Positions 1-8,461 of a stretch of DNA of 64,000 bases are shown here, one piece after another. Under the pieces are notes generated by a model. The model ran no database searches, was not told the DNA's origin, and was given only the letters and a program-made list of their open reading frames with translations. The stretch covers positions 3,286,001 through 3,350,000 of the forward strand of contig NZ_CP144164.1 of NCBI RefSeq assembly GCF_037478005.1, in the 5' to 3' direction. The translations under genes and the position numbers were made by a program. The DNA is from Alteromonas sp. M12. GTDB lineage: Bacteria; Pseudomonadota; Gammaproteobacteria; Enterobacterales; Alteromonadaceae. Within the stretch, counting starts at the first letter, position 1, and every line of letters begins with the position of its first letter.

Positions 1-94
1 ATATTGAAGAGGTAATTTTATAGCGTTTTACATCGAAAACGGAAAAGTTAGAGCCGGAGTAGAAGGTTCTATAAAAGTAGAATGTTAAAAACTT

Positions 95-229
95 CTAATT
101 TCGAGTATTTTCAATATCAGTAGAAGTGGTTTGAGAGCTTGCGGGAGTGCTAACAACGGCTAAAACAACTAGGAAAAGTACAGTGGCAAAAACACCCGTT
201 AAACCAAACCCTTTTGACGAACGATTCAT
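95..229 (-). CDS. Small hypothetical secreted or membrane protein (44 aa)
   Basis: A 44-codon frame reads MNRSSKGFGLTG..., then a hydrophobic stretch (about residues 13-28), then an Ala/Ser-rich region (STPASSQ) that resembles a signal peptidase site, and a short polar tail. The start has a purine-rich AGAGAA about 5 bases upstream. I recognise no family. The frame could be a small exported peptide, a single-span membrane protein, or a chance ORF. It lies downstream of purL on the same strand, beyond the purL terminator, so it would need its own promoter. The call rests only on the codon pattern and the signal-like N-terminus. Confidence 0.4.
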   Translation of the reverse strand: MNRSSKGFGLTGVFATVLFLVVLAVVSTPASSQTTSTDIENTRN

Positions 230-413
230 TTTATTTCTCTTATTATTATTTTAAAATAGTAATTGTTGTCGGTAAGTTTATGCAAGTCCATTTGGTAAAA
301 ATATCATCTCTGATAACTACACCTAGATTAGACTTTAGTCTAAACCCGTTTTTCCCAATTGACAAGGGATTATTTAATTAAATCAACGATCTAACGTACA
401 ACTATAATTCATT
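230..413. other. Non-coding stretch between purL terminator and small ORF
   Basis: AT-rich sequence with no open frame of note on either strand. It should hold the promoter of the small minus-strand ORF at 95-229. I could not pick out a convincing -35/-10 pair. Confidence 0.4.
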
Positions 414-444
414 AAAAAAGCGCCTAAAAAATTAGGCGCTTTTA
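414..444 (-). terminator. Rho-independent terminator of purL
   Basis: The sequence forms an AGCGCCTAA / TTAGGCGCT stem with a 4-base A/T loop, flanked by A and T runs on both sides. On the minus strand the hairpin is followed by TTTTTT. It lies about 45 bases after the purL stop and could act in both directions. Confidence 0.85.
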
Positions 445-487
445 GATTTTTTAGATTCGTAATTGTAGTAAATCGCTTTCTTTGTGG

Positions 488-3400
488 TTAGCCAGCAAAG
501 ACTCGTGCATTTCTAAACATTCTCATCCAAGGACCATCTTCTTGCCACTCGTCTGCTTGCCACGAATTTGCCACGGCTCTAAACACTCGCTCAGGATGCG
601 GCATCATAATAGTGGCACGACCATCACTGGAGGTGAGTCCTGAAATCCCGTCCGGAGAACCATTCGGGTTGGCTGGATACTGTTCTGTGACATTTCCCCA
701 ATTATCCACATATTTCAACGCAACATGTTGATTATTTTGAACTTGTCGAAGATGACCAGTATGTTTAAATTCTGCTCTTCCCTCGCCATGTGAAACAGCT
801 ATGGGTAGACGTGAACCCTGCATGCCAGCAAAGAATATTGATTTACTCTCTTGAACTTCCAACATCGACACTCGCGCCTCAAATCGTTCCGATTGGTTCG
901 TTACAAAATGCGGCCATAAATCAGCACCAGGAATCAGAGATTTCAAATTTGAAAGCATTTGACAACCATTACATACGCCTAAGCTAAACGAATCTTGCCG
1001 ATGGAAGAACTGTTCAAATTGATCGCGGGCATAGTTATTAAACAAAATGGACTTAGCCCATCCTTCCCCTGCTCCCAGCACATCACCATATGAGAAACCA
1101 CCACAGGCAACCAAACCAGCAAACTGATCTAACGCGACGTTCTGACCAATAACATCACTCATATGCACATCAATTGCGTTAAAACCTGCGCGATTGAATG
1201 CAGCGGCCATTTCGTTTTGAGAGTTAACACCTTGCTCACGTAAAATAGCGATTTTAGGTTTAATACCTTTCGAAATATAAGGTGCAGCAACATCTTCATT
1301 GATGTCGTAGCTTAGCTCACAATGTAAACCTGGATCCTGCGCATTCCCTTTGGCTTGCCACTCTTGGTCCACACATTCAGGGTTATCTCTTAAGCGTTGC
1401 ATCTTGTCTGTGGTTTCTGCCCAAATCAGACGATAGTAGCCGCGCTCTTGTGATATGACTTTTTGTTGTTTATGACTAATTTCAATTCTGTCTGAATTGT
1501 TTAGACTTCCAACTACATGGGTGACTTCAGTAAGATTATGTTGACTTAGCACTTGGTTGACTTTATCTAAGTTGGATTTCGTCACCTGAACCACTGCGCC
1601 TAATTCTTCGTTAAACAATACTGACTGCGCATCCCCCTTGAAACTATCTAATTGAACGTCAATGCCTGTATGTCCAGCAAAAGCCATTTCAACCAAAGTA
1701 GTGAACAAACCACCATCAGATCTATCGTGATATGCCAACAATAACTCTTGATGCACCAAAGTTTGCATTGCTTCAAAGAAAGATTTTAGTAATTTAGGCT
1801 TAGTGACATCAGGAGCTTGATTACCTAACTGACTGTATACCTGAGCCAAACAAGAACCACCGATACGATTGCGTCCTTCACCCAAATCTAAACATAATAA
1901 AAGCGTATCACCCTTATCGGTTCTTAGCTGCGGAGTTAGCGTATTACGGATATCTCGGACCGCACCAAAGGCGGTGATAATTAATGACAATGGTGAAGTT
2001 ACCGCCTTGTCTTGTTGCCCATCTGGCTGCTCTTCTTGCCATTGGGATTTCATTGACATTGAATCTTTTCCAACCGGAATAGTTAAGCCCAGTTCAGGAC
2101 ATAGCTCTTCACCAACGGCCTTCACAGCTTCATATAAACCTGCATCTTCACCCGGGTGTCCGGCTGCTGCCATCCAATTGGCAGACAGTTTGATGCGATT
2201 CAATGAGCCAATATCTGCTGCAGCAATGTTAGTTAAAGATTCACCAACTGCCATTCGTGCTGACGCTCCGTGATTCAATAGTGCAATAGGTGTGCGTTCA
2301 CCAACCGACATTGCTTCACCTTGATAGCTATCAAATGAAGACGCTGTCACTGCGACGTCAGCCACCGGAATTTGCCAAGGGCCGACCATTTGATCACGAC
2401 TCACTAATCCCGTGACGCTGCGGTCACCAATAGTGATTAAGAAGGTTTTTTCTGCCACAGTAGGCAAACGTAAAAGACGTTCCGCTGCTTCATTTATGTC
2501 TACAGATTCGGCTTTAAAGTCATCCCCTGCGGCTTTTTTAGAGGTCACATCACGATGCATTTTCGGTGGTTTACCCAACAATACGTCTAATGGCAAATCA
2601 ATTGGTAAGTCATTGAAGTGGTCATCATGCAATGCCAAATGAGGCTCTTGTGTGGCTTCGCCAACAACCGCAAAAGGAGCTCTTTCACGACGACAAATAG
2701 ATTCAAATAATGGCAGCTTGTCAGGGGCCACGGATAATACGTAGCGTTCCTGTGATTCGTTACACCAAATTTCATGGGGAGCCATACCGGGTTCGTCATT
2801 GGGCACATTTCTGAGTTCAAATTTACCACCGCGACCACCGTCATTCACCAATTCAGGGAAGGCATTTGATAAACCACCAGCGCCAACATCATGAATAAAC
2901 TGAATAGGATTATTGTCACCTAACTGCCAACAACGATCGATAACTTCCTGACAACGTCGCTCCATTTCTGGGTTACCCCGTTGCACAGATGCAAAATCCA
3001 AATCCTCATTAGATTCACCAGATGTCATGGAAGAAGCAGCGCCTCCCCCTAGTCCAATGTTCATGGCCGGTCCACCTAGCGCAATTAACTTTGCTCCAAC
3101 GGTGATTTCGCCTTTTTGAGTATGCGATTGACGAATATTTCCTAATCCACCAGCCAACATAATTGGTTTATGATAACCACGTACTTCCACACCATTGAAA
3201 CTATTTACCTGCTGTTCATAAGTACGGAAATAACCAAGAATATTCGGGCGACCAAATTCGTTATTAAACGCAGCACCACCTAAAGGTCCTTGCTGCATAA
3301 TTTCCAATGCATTAACAATTCGCTCAGGTTTACCATAAGCCGTTTCCCAAGGCAGCGCATATCCAGGAATATTTAGGTTTGAGACACTGAACCCCACTAA

Positions 3401-4393
3401 CCCAGCTTTCGGCTTAGAACCTCTTCCAGTGGCACCTTCATCACGAATCTCACCGCCAGAACCTGTAGCTGCGCCTGAAAAAGGAGAAATAGCGGTAGGG
3501 TGGTTATGGGTTTCCACTTTCATCAAAATATCAATATTTTCATGATGATATTCGTACTCATGGGATTCTGGGTCAGGGAAAAAGCGACCCGCTTTCCATC
3601 CTTCCATTACCGCTGCGTTATCACTGTATGCTGAATGCACAAAATCAGGATTCAACTCAAAGGTATTTTTAATCATTTTGAACAGCGATTTAGACTGTTT
3701 AGCGCCATCAATCGTCCAATCGGCATTGAAAATTTTATGTCGACAGTGCTCAGAGTTGGCTTGGGCAAACATGTAAAGTTCAATGTCGTTTGGATTACGA
3801 CCTAGACGCTGGAAATTTTCAACTAAGTAGTCAATCTCGTCATCGGCAAGGGCAAGACCCATTTCAACATTGGCTGCGCTTAAGGCTTCTCGGCCACCTG
3901 CAATCACATCCACGCTGCTATAAGGTTTCGGCGAATCCTCTACAAATAACATTTCAACTTGGTCAAAATCAGACATTACCGCTTCTGTCATACGGTCATG
4001 TAATATTTGTTGCAATTCTGCGTGTTGTTCTGCGCTTAACTCAGCAGCAAATTTTAAATAGTATGCGCAGCCTCGCTCTATTCGTTTAACTTCTTTGAGT
4101 CCACAATTGTGTGCAATATCAGTCGCTTTAGAAGACCATGGAGAAATAGTCCCAGGTCTTGGCACCACTAATATTAGCTCTCCTTCTGGATCATGAGCTG
4201 GAATAGCTGGACCATAGGTGAGTAATTGAGTTAAAACTTGTGTCTGCTCTGAGGTTATGTCCGACTCAATTTGTGCAAAATGCACAAACTCAGCATAAAT
4301 TTCAGCAATGGGAAGTTGAGCAGAAGTAAAACGTTGAAGTAATTTTTCAACACGAAAATCAGATAGCGCAGGGGCACCACGAAGGACTAGCAT
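488..4393 (-). CDS. purL: Phosphoribosylformylglycinamidine synthase
   Basis: Large single-chain FGAM synthase of de novo purine synthesis. It converts FGAR, ATP and glutamine to FGAM in the cytoplasm. At 1301 residues it matches the usual long gammaproteobacterial form (about 1295). The order is an N-terminal PurS-like part, a linker, and two AIR-synthase-like halves ([14 protein letters not shown] near residue 215 is a typical signature). A C-terminal class I glutaminase follows, with nucleophile C1141 in GVCNGCQ and H1266/E1268 in MMPHPER. It is transcribed alone, divergently from mltF, with a promoter-like pair at 4471-4499 and a terminator just after the stop. No frameshift was seen. Confidence 0.98.
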   Translation of the reverse strand: MLVLRGAPALSDFRVEKLLQRFTSAQLPIAEIYAEFVHFAQIESDITSEQTQVLTQLLTYGPAIPAHDPEGELILVVPRPGTISPWSSKATDIAHNCGLKEVKRIERGCAYYLKFAAELSAEQHAELQQILHDRMTEAVMSDFDQVEMLFVEDSPKPYSSVDVIAGGREALSAANVEMGLALADDEIDYLVENFQRLGRNPNDIELYMFAQANSEHCRHKIFNADWTIDGAKQSKSLFKMIKNTFELNPDFVHSAYSDNAAVMEGWKAGRFFPDPESHEYEYHHENIDILMKVETHNHPTAISPFSGAATGSGGEIRDEGATGRGSKPKAGLVGFSVSNLNIPGYALPWETAYGKPERIVNALEIMQQGPLGGAAFNNEFGRPNILGYFRTYEQQVNSFNGVEVRGYHKPIMLAGGLGNIRQSHTQKGEITVGAKLIALGGPAMNIGLGGGAASSMTSGESNEDLDFASVQRGNPEMERRCQEVIDRCWQLGDNNPIQFIHDVGAGGLSNAFPELVNDGGRGGKFELRNVPNDEPGMAPHEIWCNESQERYVLSVAPDKLPLFESICRRERAPFAVVGEATQEPHLALHDDHFNDLPIDLPLDVLLGKPPKMHRDVTSKKAAGDDFKAESVDINEAAERLLRLPTVAEKTFLITIGDRSVTGLVSRDQMVGPWQIPVADVAVTASSFDSYQGEAMSVGERTPIALLNHGASARMAVGESLTNIAAADIGSLNRIKLSANWMAAAGHPGEDAGLYEAVKAVGEELCPELGLTIPVGKDSMSMKSQWQEEQPDGQQDKAVTSPLSLIITAFGAVRDIRNTLTPQLRTDKGDTLLLCLDLGEGRNRIGGSCLAQVYSQLGNQAPDVTKPKLLKSFFEAMQTLVHQELLLAYHDRSDGGLFTTLVEMAFAGHTGIDVQLDSFKGDAQSVLFNEELGAVVQVTKSNLDKVNQVLSQHNLTEVTHVVGSLNNSDRIEISHKQQKVISQERGYYRLIWAETTDKMQRLRDNPECVDQEWQAKGNAQDPGLHCELSYDINEDVAAPYISKGIKPKIAILREQGVNSQNEMAAAFNRAGFNAIDVHMSDVIGQNVALDQFAGLVACGGFSYGDVLGAGEGWAKSILFNNYARDQFEQFFHRQDSFSLGVCNGCQMLSNLKSLIPGADLWPHFVTNQSERFEARVSMLEVQESKSIFFAGMQGSRLPIAVSHGEGRAEFKHTGHLRQVQNNQHVALKYVDNWGNVTEQYPANPNGSPDGISGLTSSDGRATIMMPHPERVFRAVANSWQADEWQEDGPWMRMFRNARVFAG

Positions 4394-4470
4394 AGGCTAT
4401 TACCAAAGTTACTGGAACTTGACCATTTAGTCTGCCAAAGTTCACGATTTCAGGAAGTTTTGAGGCGCGA

Positions 4471-4499
4471 ATTATAGTGTAAAATCAATCTATTGATAA
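4471..4499 (-). promoter_or_regulatory. Putative sigma-70 promoter of purL
   Basis: On the minus strand there is a TTATCA -35 (4494-4499; 4 of 6 consensus bases), a 17-base spacer and a perfect TATAAT -10 (4471-4476), about 80 bases before the purL start. I could not identify a PurR-type operator here. This is a pattern match only. Confidence 0.55.
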
Positions 4500-4611
4500 G
4501 CATCAATCGGTCTGATTTGAAAGTTTTTAGTGTTCAATTGCATTATTCCCCTAGATGAATTCAAACAATTTCGTCACAATGAGGGAATTAACCTGTTTTA
4601 AAAGGGAATCT

Positions 4612-6009
4612 GTGAAGAAAACAGTTTTACGGTTTTTACTACTGAACTTAGTGCTCGTGCTCAGTGCATGCGAAAAACCGCAACAATCCAGTACATTGGC
4701 ACGCATCTTAGATCAAGGTGTACTCAAAGTTGGAACCAATTATGGTTTAACGACGTATTTCAATGGCCCAGTTGGACCAGAGGGATTTGAATATGAACTA
4801 GCCAGCGGCTTCGCTAGCTATCTAGGCGTGCGGCTGGAAGTTTTCCCTTACTACACTCTAAACGAACTATTTCCGCAACTTGCTAATCATCACCTAGATT
4901 TAATTGCTGCAGGGATTAGCGTAACCAATGAACGAGCAGAATTATTCCGCTTTGGTCCTGCGTATCAAAATATCAGCCAAAAAGTGGTGTTCAAACAAGG
5001 TAATGAACGCCCTAGGAGTGCCACAGATCTAACCGAAGAAATGTTAGTCATTGCCGGTAGCAGCCATGCAGAAACATTACGGGAATTTAAACCTTTTCAT
5101 CCACAGCTGAGCTGGCAAGAAACAGATGACAAAGACGCAGAAGAACTAATGGAAATGGTGTTAAACGATGAACTTGCCTACACCATAGTAGATTCTAATA
5201 TATTAGCAGTGCTACGCAGAAGACACCCTGAACTCAGTATTGGATTCACCATTAGCAAAGAACAAGGCGTGGCATGGGCCTTAGATAAGAGCCAAGATGA
5301 TTCTTTATTAGCGGCCCTTATCGAATACTTTGGCCTAATTCAATCAAATGGCACCCTTGCCGCGTTAGAAGATAAGTACTTTGGTCATGTAAGACAATTT
5401 AACTATGTTGATACCCGCGAATTTATTCGCTCAGCAAGAACTAATTTACCCAACTTTAGACAGTGGTTTGAGCAACATGCGCAAAATTTAGATTGGCGTC
5501 TATTAGCAGCGATGAGCTATCAGGAAAGTCACTGGAATCCGAAAGCAAAATCCCCAACCGGTGTCCGCGGGATGATGATGTTAACCTTAGCTACAGCAGA
5601 AGATTTAGGAATTGAGTCTCGATTAGACCCGGAACAAAGCATTCGTGGCGGAGCAGAATACTTTGCCAATTTATTAAGTCGAATTCCTGCACGCATTCAA
5701 GAGCCTGATCGAATTTGGTTTGCCTTGGCGTCTTACAATATAGGACTAGGCCATTTAGAAGATGCGCGGGTACTGACCCAAAGACAAGGTGGCAACCCCG
5801 ATATGTGGATAGACGTTAAAAAACGTTTACCTCAATTACGTCAGAAAAAATACTACAAAACCACCCGTTATGGATATGCACGAGGGGATGAAGCTGTTAC
5901 TTATGTTGACAACATACGGCGGTACTATGATACATTAATGTGGCTAGACGGGCAGGATGCCGAAACCCTCGATGAAGCTGAAGACGCAGCTCAAGCTCAA
6001 GAAAACTAA
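4612..6009 (+). CDS. mltF: Membrane-bound lytic murein transglycosylase F
   Basis: Cleaves the MurNAc-GlcNAc bond of peptidoglycan to give 1,6-anhydro products, acting from the outer membrane. The N-terminal half (about residues 25-250) is a solute-binding-protein type 3 domain. The C-terminal half is an SLT lysozyme-like domain with catalytic Glu305 in SYQESHWNP, followed by SPTGVRGMMMLT, the family hallmark. The GTG at 4612 was chosen because AAGGGA lies 4-5 bases upstream and it gives a clean lipoprotein signal peptide (VKKTVLRF...VLSAC) with a lipobox Cys. An ATG at 4555 in the same frame would add 19 polar residues before the signal. It is divergent from purL. Confidence 0.95.
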   Translation: MKKTVLRFLLLNLVLVLSACEKPQQSSTLARILDQGVLKVGTNYGLTTYFNGPVGPEGFEYELASGFASYLGVRLEVFPYYTLNELFPQLANHHLDLIAAGISVTNERAELFRFGPAYQNISQKVVFKQGNERPRSATDLTEEMLVIAGSSHAETLREFKPFHPQLSWQETDDKDAEELMEMVLNDELAYTIVDSNILAVLRRRHPELSIGFTISKEQGVAWALDKSQDDSLLAALIEYFGLIQSNGTLAALEDKYFGHVRQFNYVDTREFIRSARTNLPNFRQWFEQHAQNLDWRLLAAMSYQESHWNPKAKSPTGVRGMMMLTLATAEDLGIESRLDPEQSIRGGAEYFANLLSRIPARIQEPDRIWFALASYNIGLGHLEDARVLTQRQGGNPDMWIDVKKRLPQLRQKKYYKTTRYGYARGDEAVTYVDNIRRYYDTLMWLDGQDAETLDEAEDAAQAQEN

Positions 6010-6200
6010 ACCATCCAAAATTTACGCTGTTTATTGACTTGTCATATAGCAGTCACATTTGCATGCCAAGCTAATAACAACTAAATGATTCATTTGTTTC
6101 AATTTAAATATTTATGAAACTAATGGGAAATTTAACTGTCTATAGTAATTAACGCGTTTTATTTAAACAAAATAGGAGAATAATCCTCACAGGAGTTACC

Positions 6201-6353
6201 ATGAGAAAAAGAAATACACTAAACAGAAAAATGAAACCCGGCAATAGTAGCCGAAGAAGACTAATGTTGAAAAAAGTACACCAGAAAGTATTAGTTAGGC
6301 GTCAAAATTTTCAACAATTTGATTTACAAGAAACCTTTGCTGAAGCGAGCTAA
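6201..6353 (+). CDS. Small, very basic hypothetical protein (50 aa)
   Basis: A 50-codon frame starts at an ATG with AGGAG 5-6 bases upstream, a strong ribosome binding site. It reads MRKRNTLNRKMKPG..., with SRRRLMLKKVHQKVLVRR in the middle and an acidic tail ending FAEAS. About one residue in three is Lys or Arg, so it may bind RNA, DNA or ribosomes. No signal or membrane segment is visible. I do not recognise the family. An 8-bp stem (GCTGAAGC/GCTTCAGC, 6339-6366) spans its stop codon. It sits alone between mltF and tadA, which is on the other strand. The good ribosome binding site and coherent composition argue for a real gene. Confidence 0.6.
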   Translation: MRKRNTLNRKMKPGNSSRRRLMLKKVHQKVLVRRQNFQQFDLQETFAEAS

Positions 6354-6534
6354 AATAAGCTTCAGCTAGAAAGCGCCAAGGGCAATTTTGTTTTTCATAT
6401 TGTCTGTGCTTTCAAACTGCCTTTAAGTTCAAACATCCTCTTTGCTTACCACAATACCTACAGCGTAAAATACCAAATCACCTGTATCATTTGAAAACAA
6501 TGCTTCTAAGCAAAATTTTAAAATTTGTGGTTCG

Positions 6535-7065
6535 TCAGTTTGTCCCATTTTGAATTTTAGCTAATTGCTTTTGGGCTTTTTTCTGCTCTCGACGCATCTT
6601 AAAAAAGTCTGATATTTTAGTTGCACACTGAGCAGCTAGAACATCACCTTGTACTTCGATTTGATGGTTCAATCTTTCATCGTTGAGTAAGTTCATCAAA
6701 CTACCAGCAAACCCCGTTTTATAATCTTTTGCGCCAAATACTAAACGTTTTATTCGAGAATGAACAAGCAACCCTGCACACATGGGACAAGGCTCTAACG
6801 TAACATAGAGAGTACAATCCACCATGCGATAGTTATTTAGGACTTTCCCTCCTTCTCGAATGGCTATCATTTCTGCGTGAGCAGATGGATCATGTAAATT
6901 GATCGACTGGTTCCAGCCTTGGGAAACCAACTTATTATCCTTGATCAACACTGCACCAACCGGTACTTCGCCAATTTTCCACGCATTATCTGCCAACGAT
7001 AGAGCATAGTTCATCCAATACTCATCTTGCATGTGAATTTCATCTGGGGGATTTAGGATTGTCAT
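6535..7065 (-). CDS. tadA: tRNA-specific adenosine deaminase
   Basis: Deaminates A34 to inosine in the tRNA-Arg(ACG) anticodon. The zinc-dependent deaminase signature is complete: H63-A-E65 (proton shuttle Glu) and P-C93-P-M-C96, with downstream GAKDYKTGFAGSL and DFFKMRR matching bacterial TadA. The start is uncertain. I used the ATG at 7065, although a second ATG at 7032 (MQDEYWM) aligns better with E. coli TadA, and a TTG at 7101 opens the longest frame. None has a strong ribosome binding site. The protein is 176 residues with this start. It is monocistronic between two genes on the other strand. Confidence 0.95.
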   Translation of the reverse strand: MTILNPPDEIHMQDEYWMNYALSLADNAWKIGEVPVGAVLIKDNKLVSQGWNQSINLHDPSAHAEMIAIREGGKVLNNYRMVDCTLYVTLEPCPMCAGLLVHSRIKRLVFGAKDYKTGFAGSLMNLLNDERLNHQIEVQGDVLAAQCATKISDFFKMRREQKKAQKQLAKIQNGTN

Positions 7066-7266
7066 TCTAATAATACTAAAAACATTGGTTAATTTGCTCA
7101 AAAAGTTGGTTATTTAACTAATTAACATATCAAGTGAAGTCCACTATAAAACGTAAACCATTGATATTAATAAGAAATAAAAGTTGGTTAAAAATATGCA
7201 AAACAAGTTTATAACGGCAAAACATACTAATACGATTACACTACGTCAGTCAAAGGAGACGATGCT

Positions 7267-7503
7267 ATGAATTTAACCGCCATCGCAATTATTGCAATCA
7301 TATGCTGGACCATTATTAAATTAACCGGTAAAGATAAAAAAGAAGTCAAACAGGTGACCCAACCTCAGCAAGAAAACGACGAATTAAAACAACAGCTCAC
7401 GGTGATGCAGGAACGAATTGCGGTACTTGAAGCCATTGTTACCGATGAAAAGTATGTGCTTAAACGGGAATTTGATAATTTAGAGCGCAATAAAGCGGCG
7501 TAA
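7267..7503 (+). CDS. PspB-like small membrane protein
   Basis: A 78-residue protein with one N-terminal hydrophobic segment (about residues 3-18), a short basic stretch (KLTGKDKKEVK), and a C-terminal coiled coil containing MQERIAVLEAIVTDE. That segment resembles the MRERIQALESILD part of phage-shock protein PspB, and size and topology also fit. The pspA, pspC and pspF partners are not adjacent, so a role in membrane stress sensing is inference. The start has AAAGGAG 8 bases upstream. A hairpin terminator follows directly. It could also be an unrelated small coiled-coil membrane protein. Confidence 0.6.
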   Translation: MNLTAIAIIAIICWTIIKLTGKDKKEVKQVTQPQQENDELKQQLTVMQERIAVLEAIVTDEKYVLKREFDNLERNKAA

Positions 7504-7511
7504 CCCCCATA

Positions 7512-7539
7512 AAAAGGCGATAGTAATATCGCCTTTATT
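7512..7539 (+). terminator. Terminator after the PspB-like gene
   Basis: GGCGATA, a 4-base GTAA loop and TATCGCC followed by TTTATT, starting 12 bases after the stop codon at 7503. Confidence 0.75.
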
Positions 7540-7555
7540 GTACCCTACAGACTCG

Positions 7556-7727
7556 TTACGATTCCCAGTTTAAAATCAACGAGAATAAAATAGCTTGCTG
7601 GTTACCGCCCGACCAGGACGCAAATTATTGGAATATCGAAGCAAAATGCTCTGCTGTTGGTTTAAACGGGACAGTTAAGTCTACAATTTCTAATTCCCTT
7701 CACAATATCAATAAGTTCCTTAGCTGA
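7556..7727 (-). pseudogene. Possible degraded gene remnant
   Basis: On the minus strand one frame reads KELIDIVKGIRN, then a shift to a second frame reads VDLTVPFKPTAEHFASIFQ, a stop, and FASWSGGNQQAILFSLILNWES before a final stop at 7556. The runs look protein-like but are broken by one frameshift and one in-frame stop. I do not recognise the parent family. This is the main content of the gene-poor stretch 7540-7925. It could be chance, and a protein search with the joined reading would decide. Confidence 0.25.
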
Positions 7728-7925
7728 GACCTAAACATAGTCGGATATTATGCTCCTATCGTATTCAATCATTCATTAAAAATATCAGTTATTAATGCCA
7801 TGCTCAGATTTTTTATTGTTTGCGGCTTGAGTAACCCGATATTTCATTTGATTGGACCGCGCCGAGCGTTCGCCATTGTGATTGAACAAGCTCCAGGGCT
7901 TGCAGAAAATTTACCGCTAGGATAT

Positions 7926-7942
7926 TGTTGTCACTAACAACA
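7926..7942. promoter_or_regulatory. Palindromic operator before marR-type gene
   Basis: The 17-bp near-perfect inverted repeat TGTTGTCACTAACAACA ends 18 bases before the MarR-type start codon. It differs at only two bases from a perfect palindrome at 8427-8443 before the next gene. The pair suggests the local regulator's own binding site, with autoregulation. Confidence 0.7.
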
Positions 7943-7960
7943 TAAATTAGAGACTTTCCG

Positions 7961-8407
7961 ATGGACTCAAAGCTTAAGCGCGCAGAAGCGCTTTACGAAG
8001 CAGTTAACCAGTTAATCCGTGTACATCAGTTCCGTGATCGTGAAAGCATATGCTGTCATAACGTGTCGGTCGCTCAGTGCTACGCCCTCGAAACGCTTGT
8101 AAAACGTGGTCCTTTAAGGCTTAAAGCGTTAGCTGAAGATATGTGCCTTGATAAAAGTACTGCAAGTCGCGTAGTTGATTCACTGCTGCGTAAAGGTTAT
8201 GCACTCAAGAACTTAGATCCCCTTGATCAGCGCGCAGTTCAGCTTTCGTTGAGTCCTGATGGCCATGCGCTTTATTCCACCATACATAAAAGTCTGATTG
8301 CAGAAGAAGCATCCATGATATCTGACATCTCTGATGAAGTGGTCGATGCAGCTATTGTACTGTTGGAAAAGCTTACCGTAGCAGCGCGGGCCCGACTCGG
8401 CACTTAA
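7961..8407 (+). CDS. MarR-family transcriptional regulator
   Basis: A 148-residue winged helix-turn-helix protein. The DNA-binding core GPLRLKALAEDMCLDKSTASRVVDSLLRKGYA (residues about 50-80) and the wing with D-PLDQRAVQLSLSPDG are typical of MarR. Cysteines cluster at ICCHNVSVAQC (about residues 31-41) and in DMC near the recognition helix, as in thiol-, oxidant- or metal-sensing family members. The effector is not known. It is the first gene of a cassette with a flavoprotein and an MFS transporter. Paired 17-bp palindromes precede this gene and the next, so it probably represses both. The gene ends 54 bases before the next start. Confidence 0.9.
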   Translation: MDSKLKRAEALYEAVNQLIRVHQFRDRESICCHNVSVAQCYALETLVKRGPLRLKALAEDMCLDKSTASRVVDSLLRKGYALKNLDPLDQRAVQLSLSPDGHALYSTIHKSLIAEEASMISDISDEVVDAAIVLLEKLTVAARARLGT

Positions 8408-8426
8408 ACTATTTTTTTAACTACAT

Positions 8427-8443
8427 TGTTGTTAGTAACAACA
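8427..8443. promoter_or_regulatory. Perfect palindromic operator before the oxidoreductase
   Basis: TGTTGTTAGTAACAACA is a perfect 8-1-8 inverted repeat lying 18 bases before the ATG at 8462. That is the same spacing as the copy before the MarR-type gene. It is likely bound by that MarR protein. Confidence 0.75.
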
Positions 8444-8461
8444 TTTTTCAGAGGTTTATCT

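Noticed and set aside
4405..4425. GGAACTT followed by AGTCTG upstream of purL, resembling a sigma-E promoter
   Set aside because: The two elements are only about 9 bases apart, far short of the 15-16 needed, and they point toward mltF without a proper -10.
7800..7937. 45-codon ORF (MLRFFIVCGLSNP...) before the MarR-type gene
   Set aside because: No ribosome binding site, it ends inside the operator palindrome, and the sequence is not protein-like after the start.
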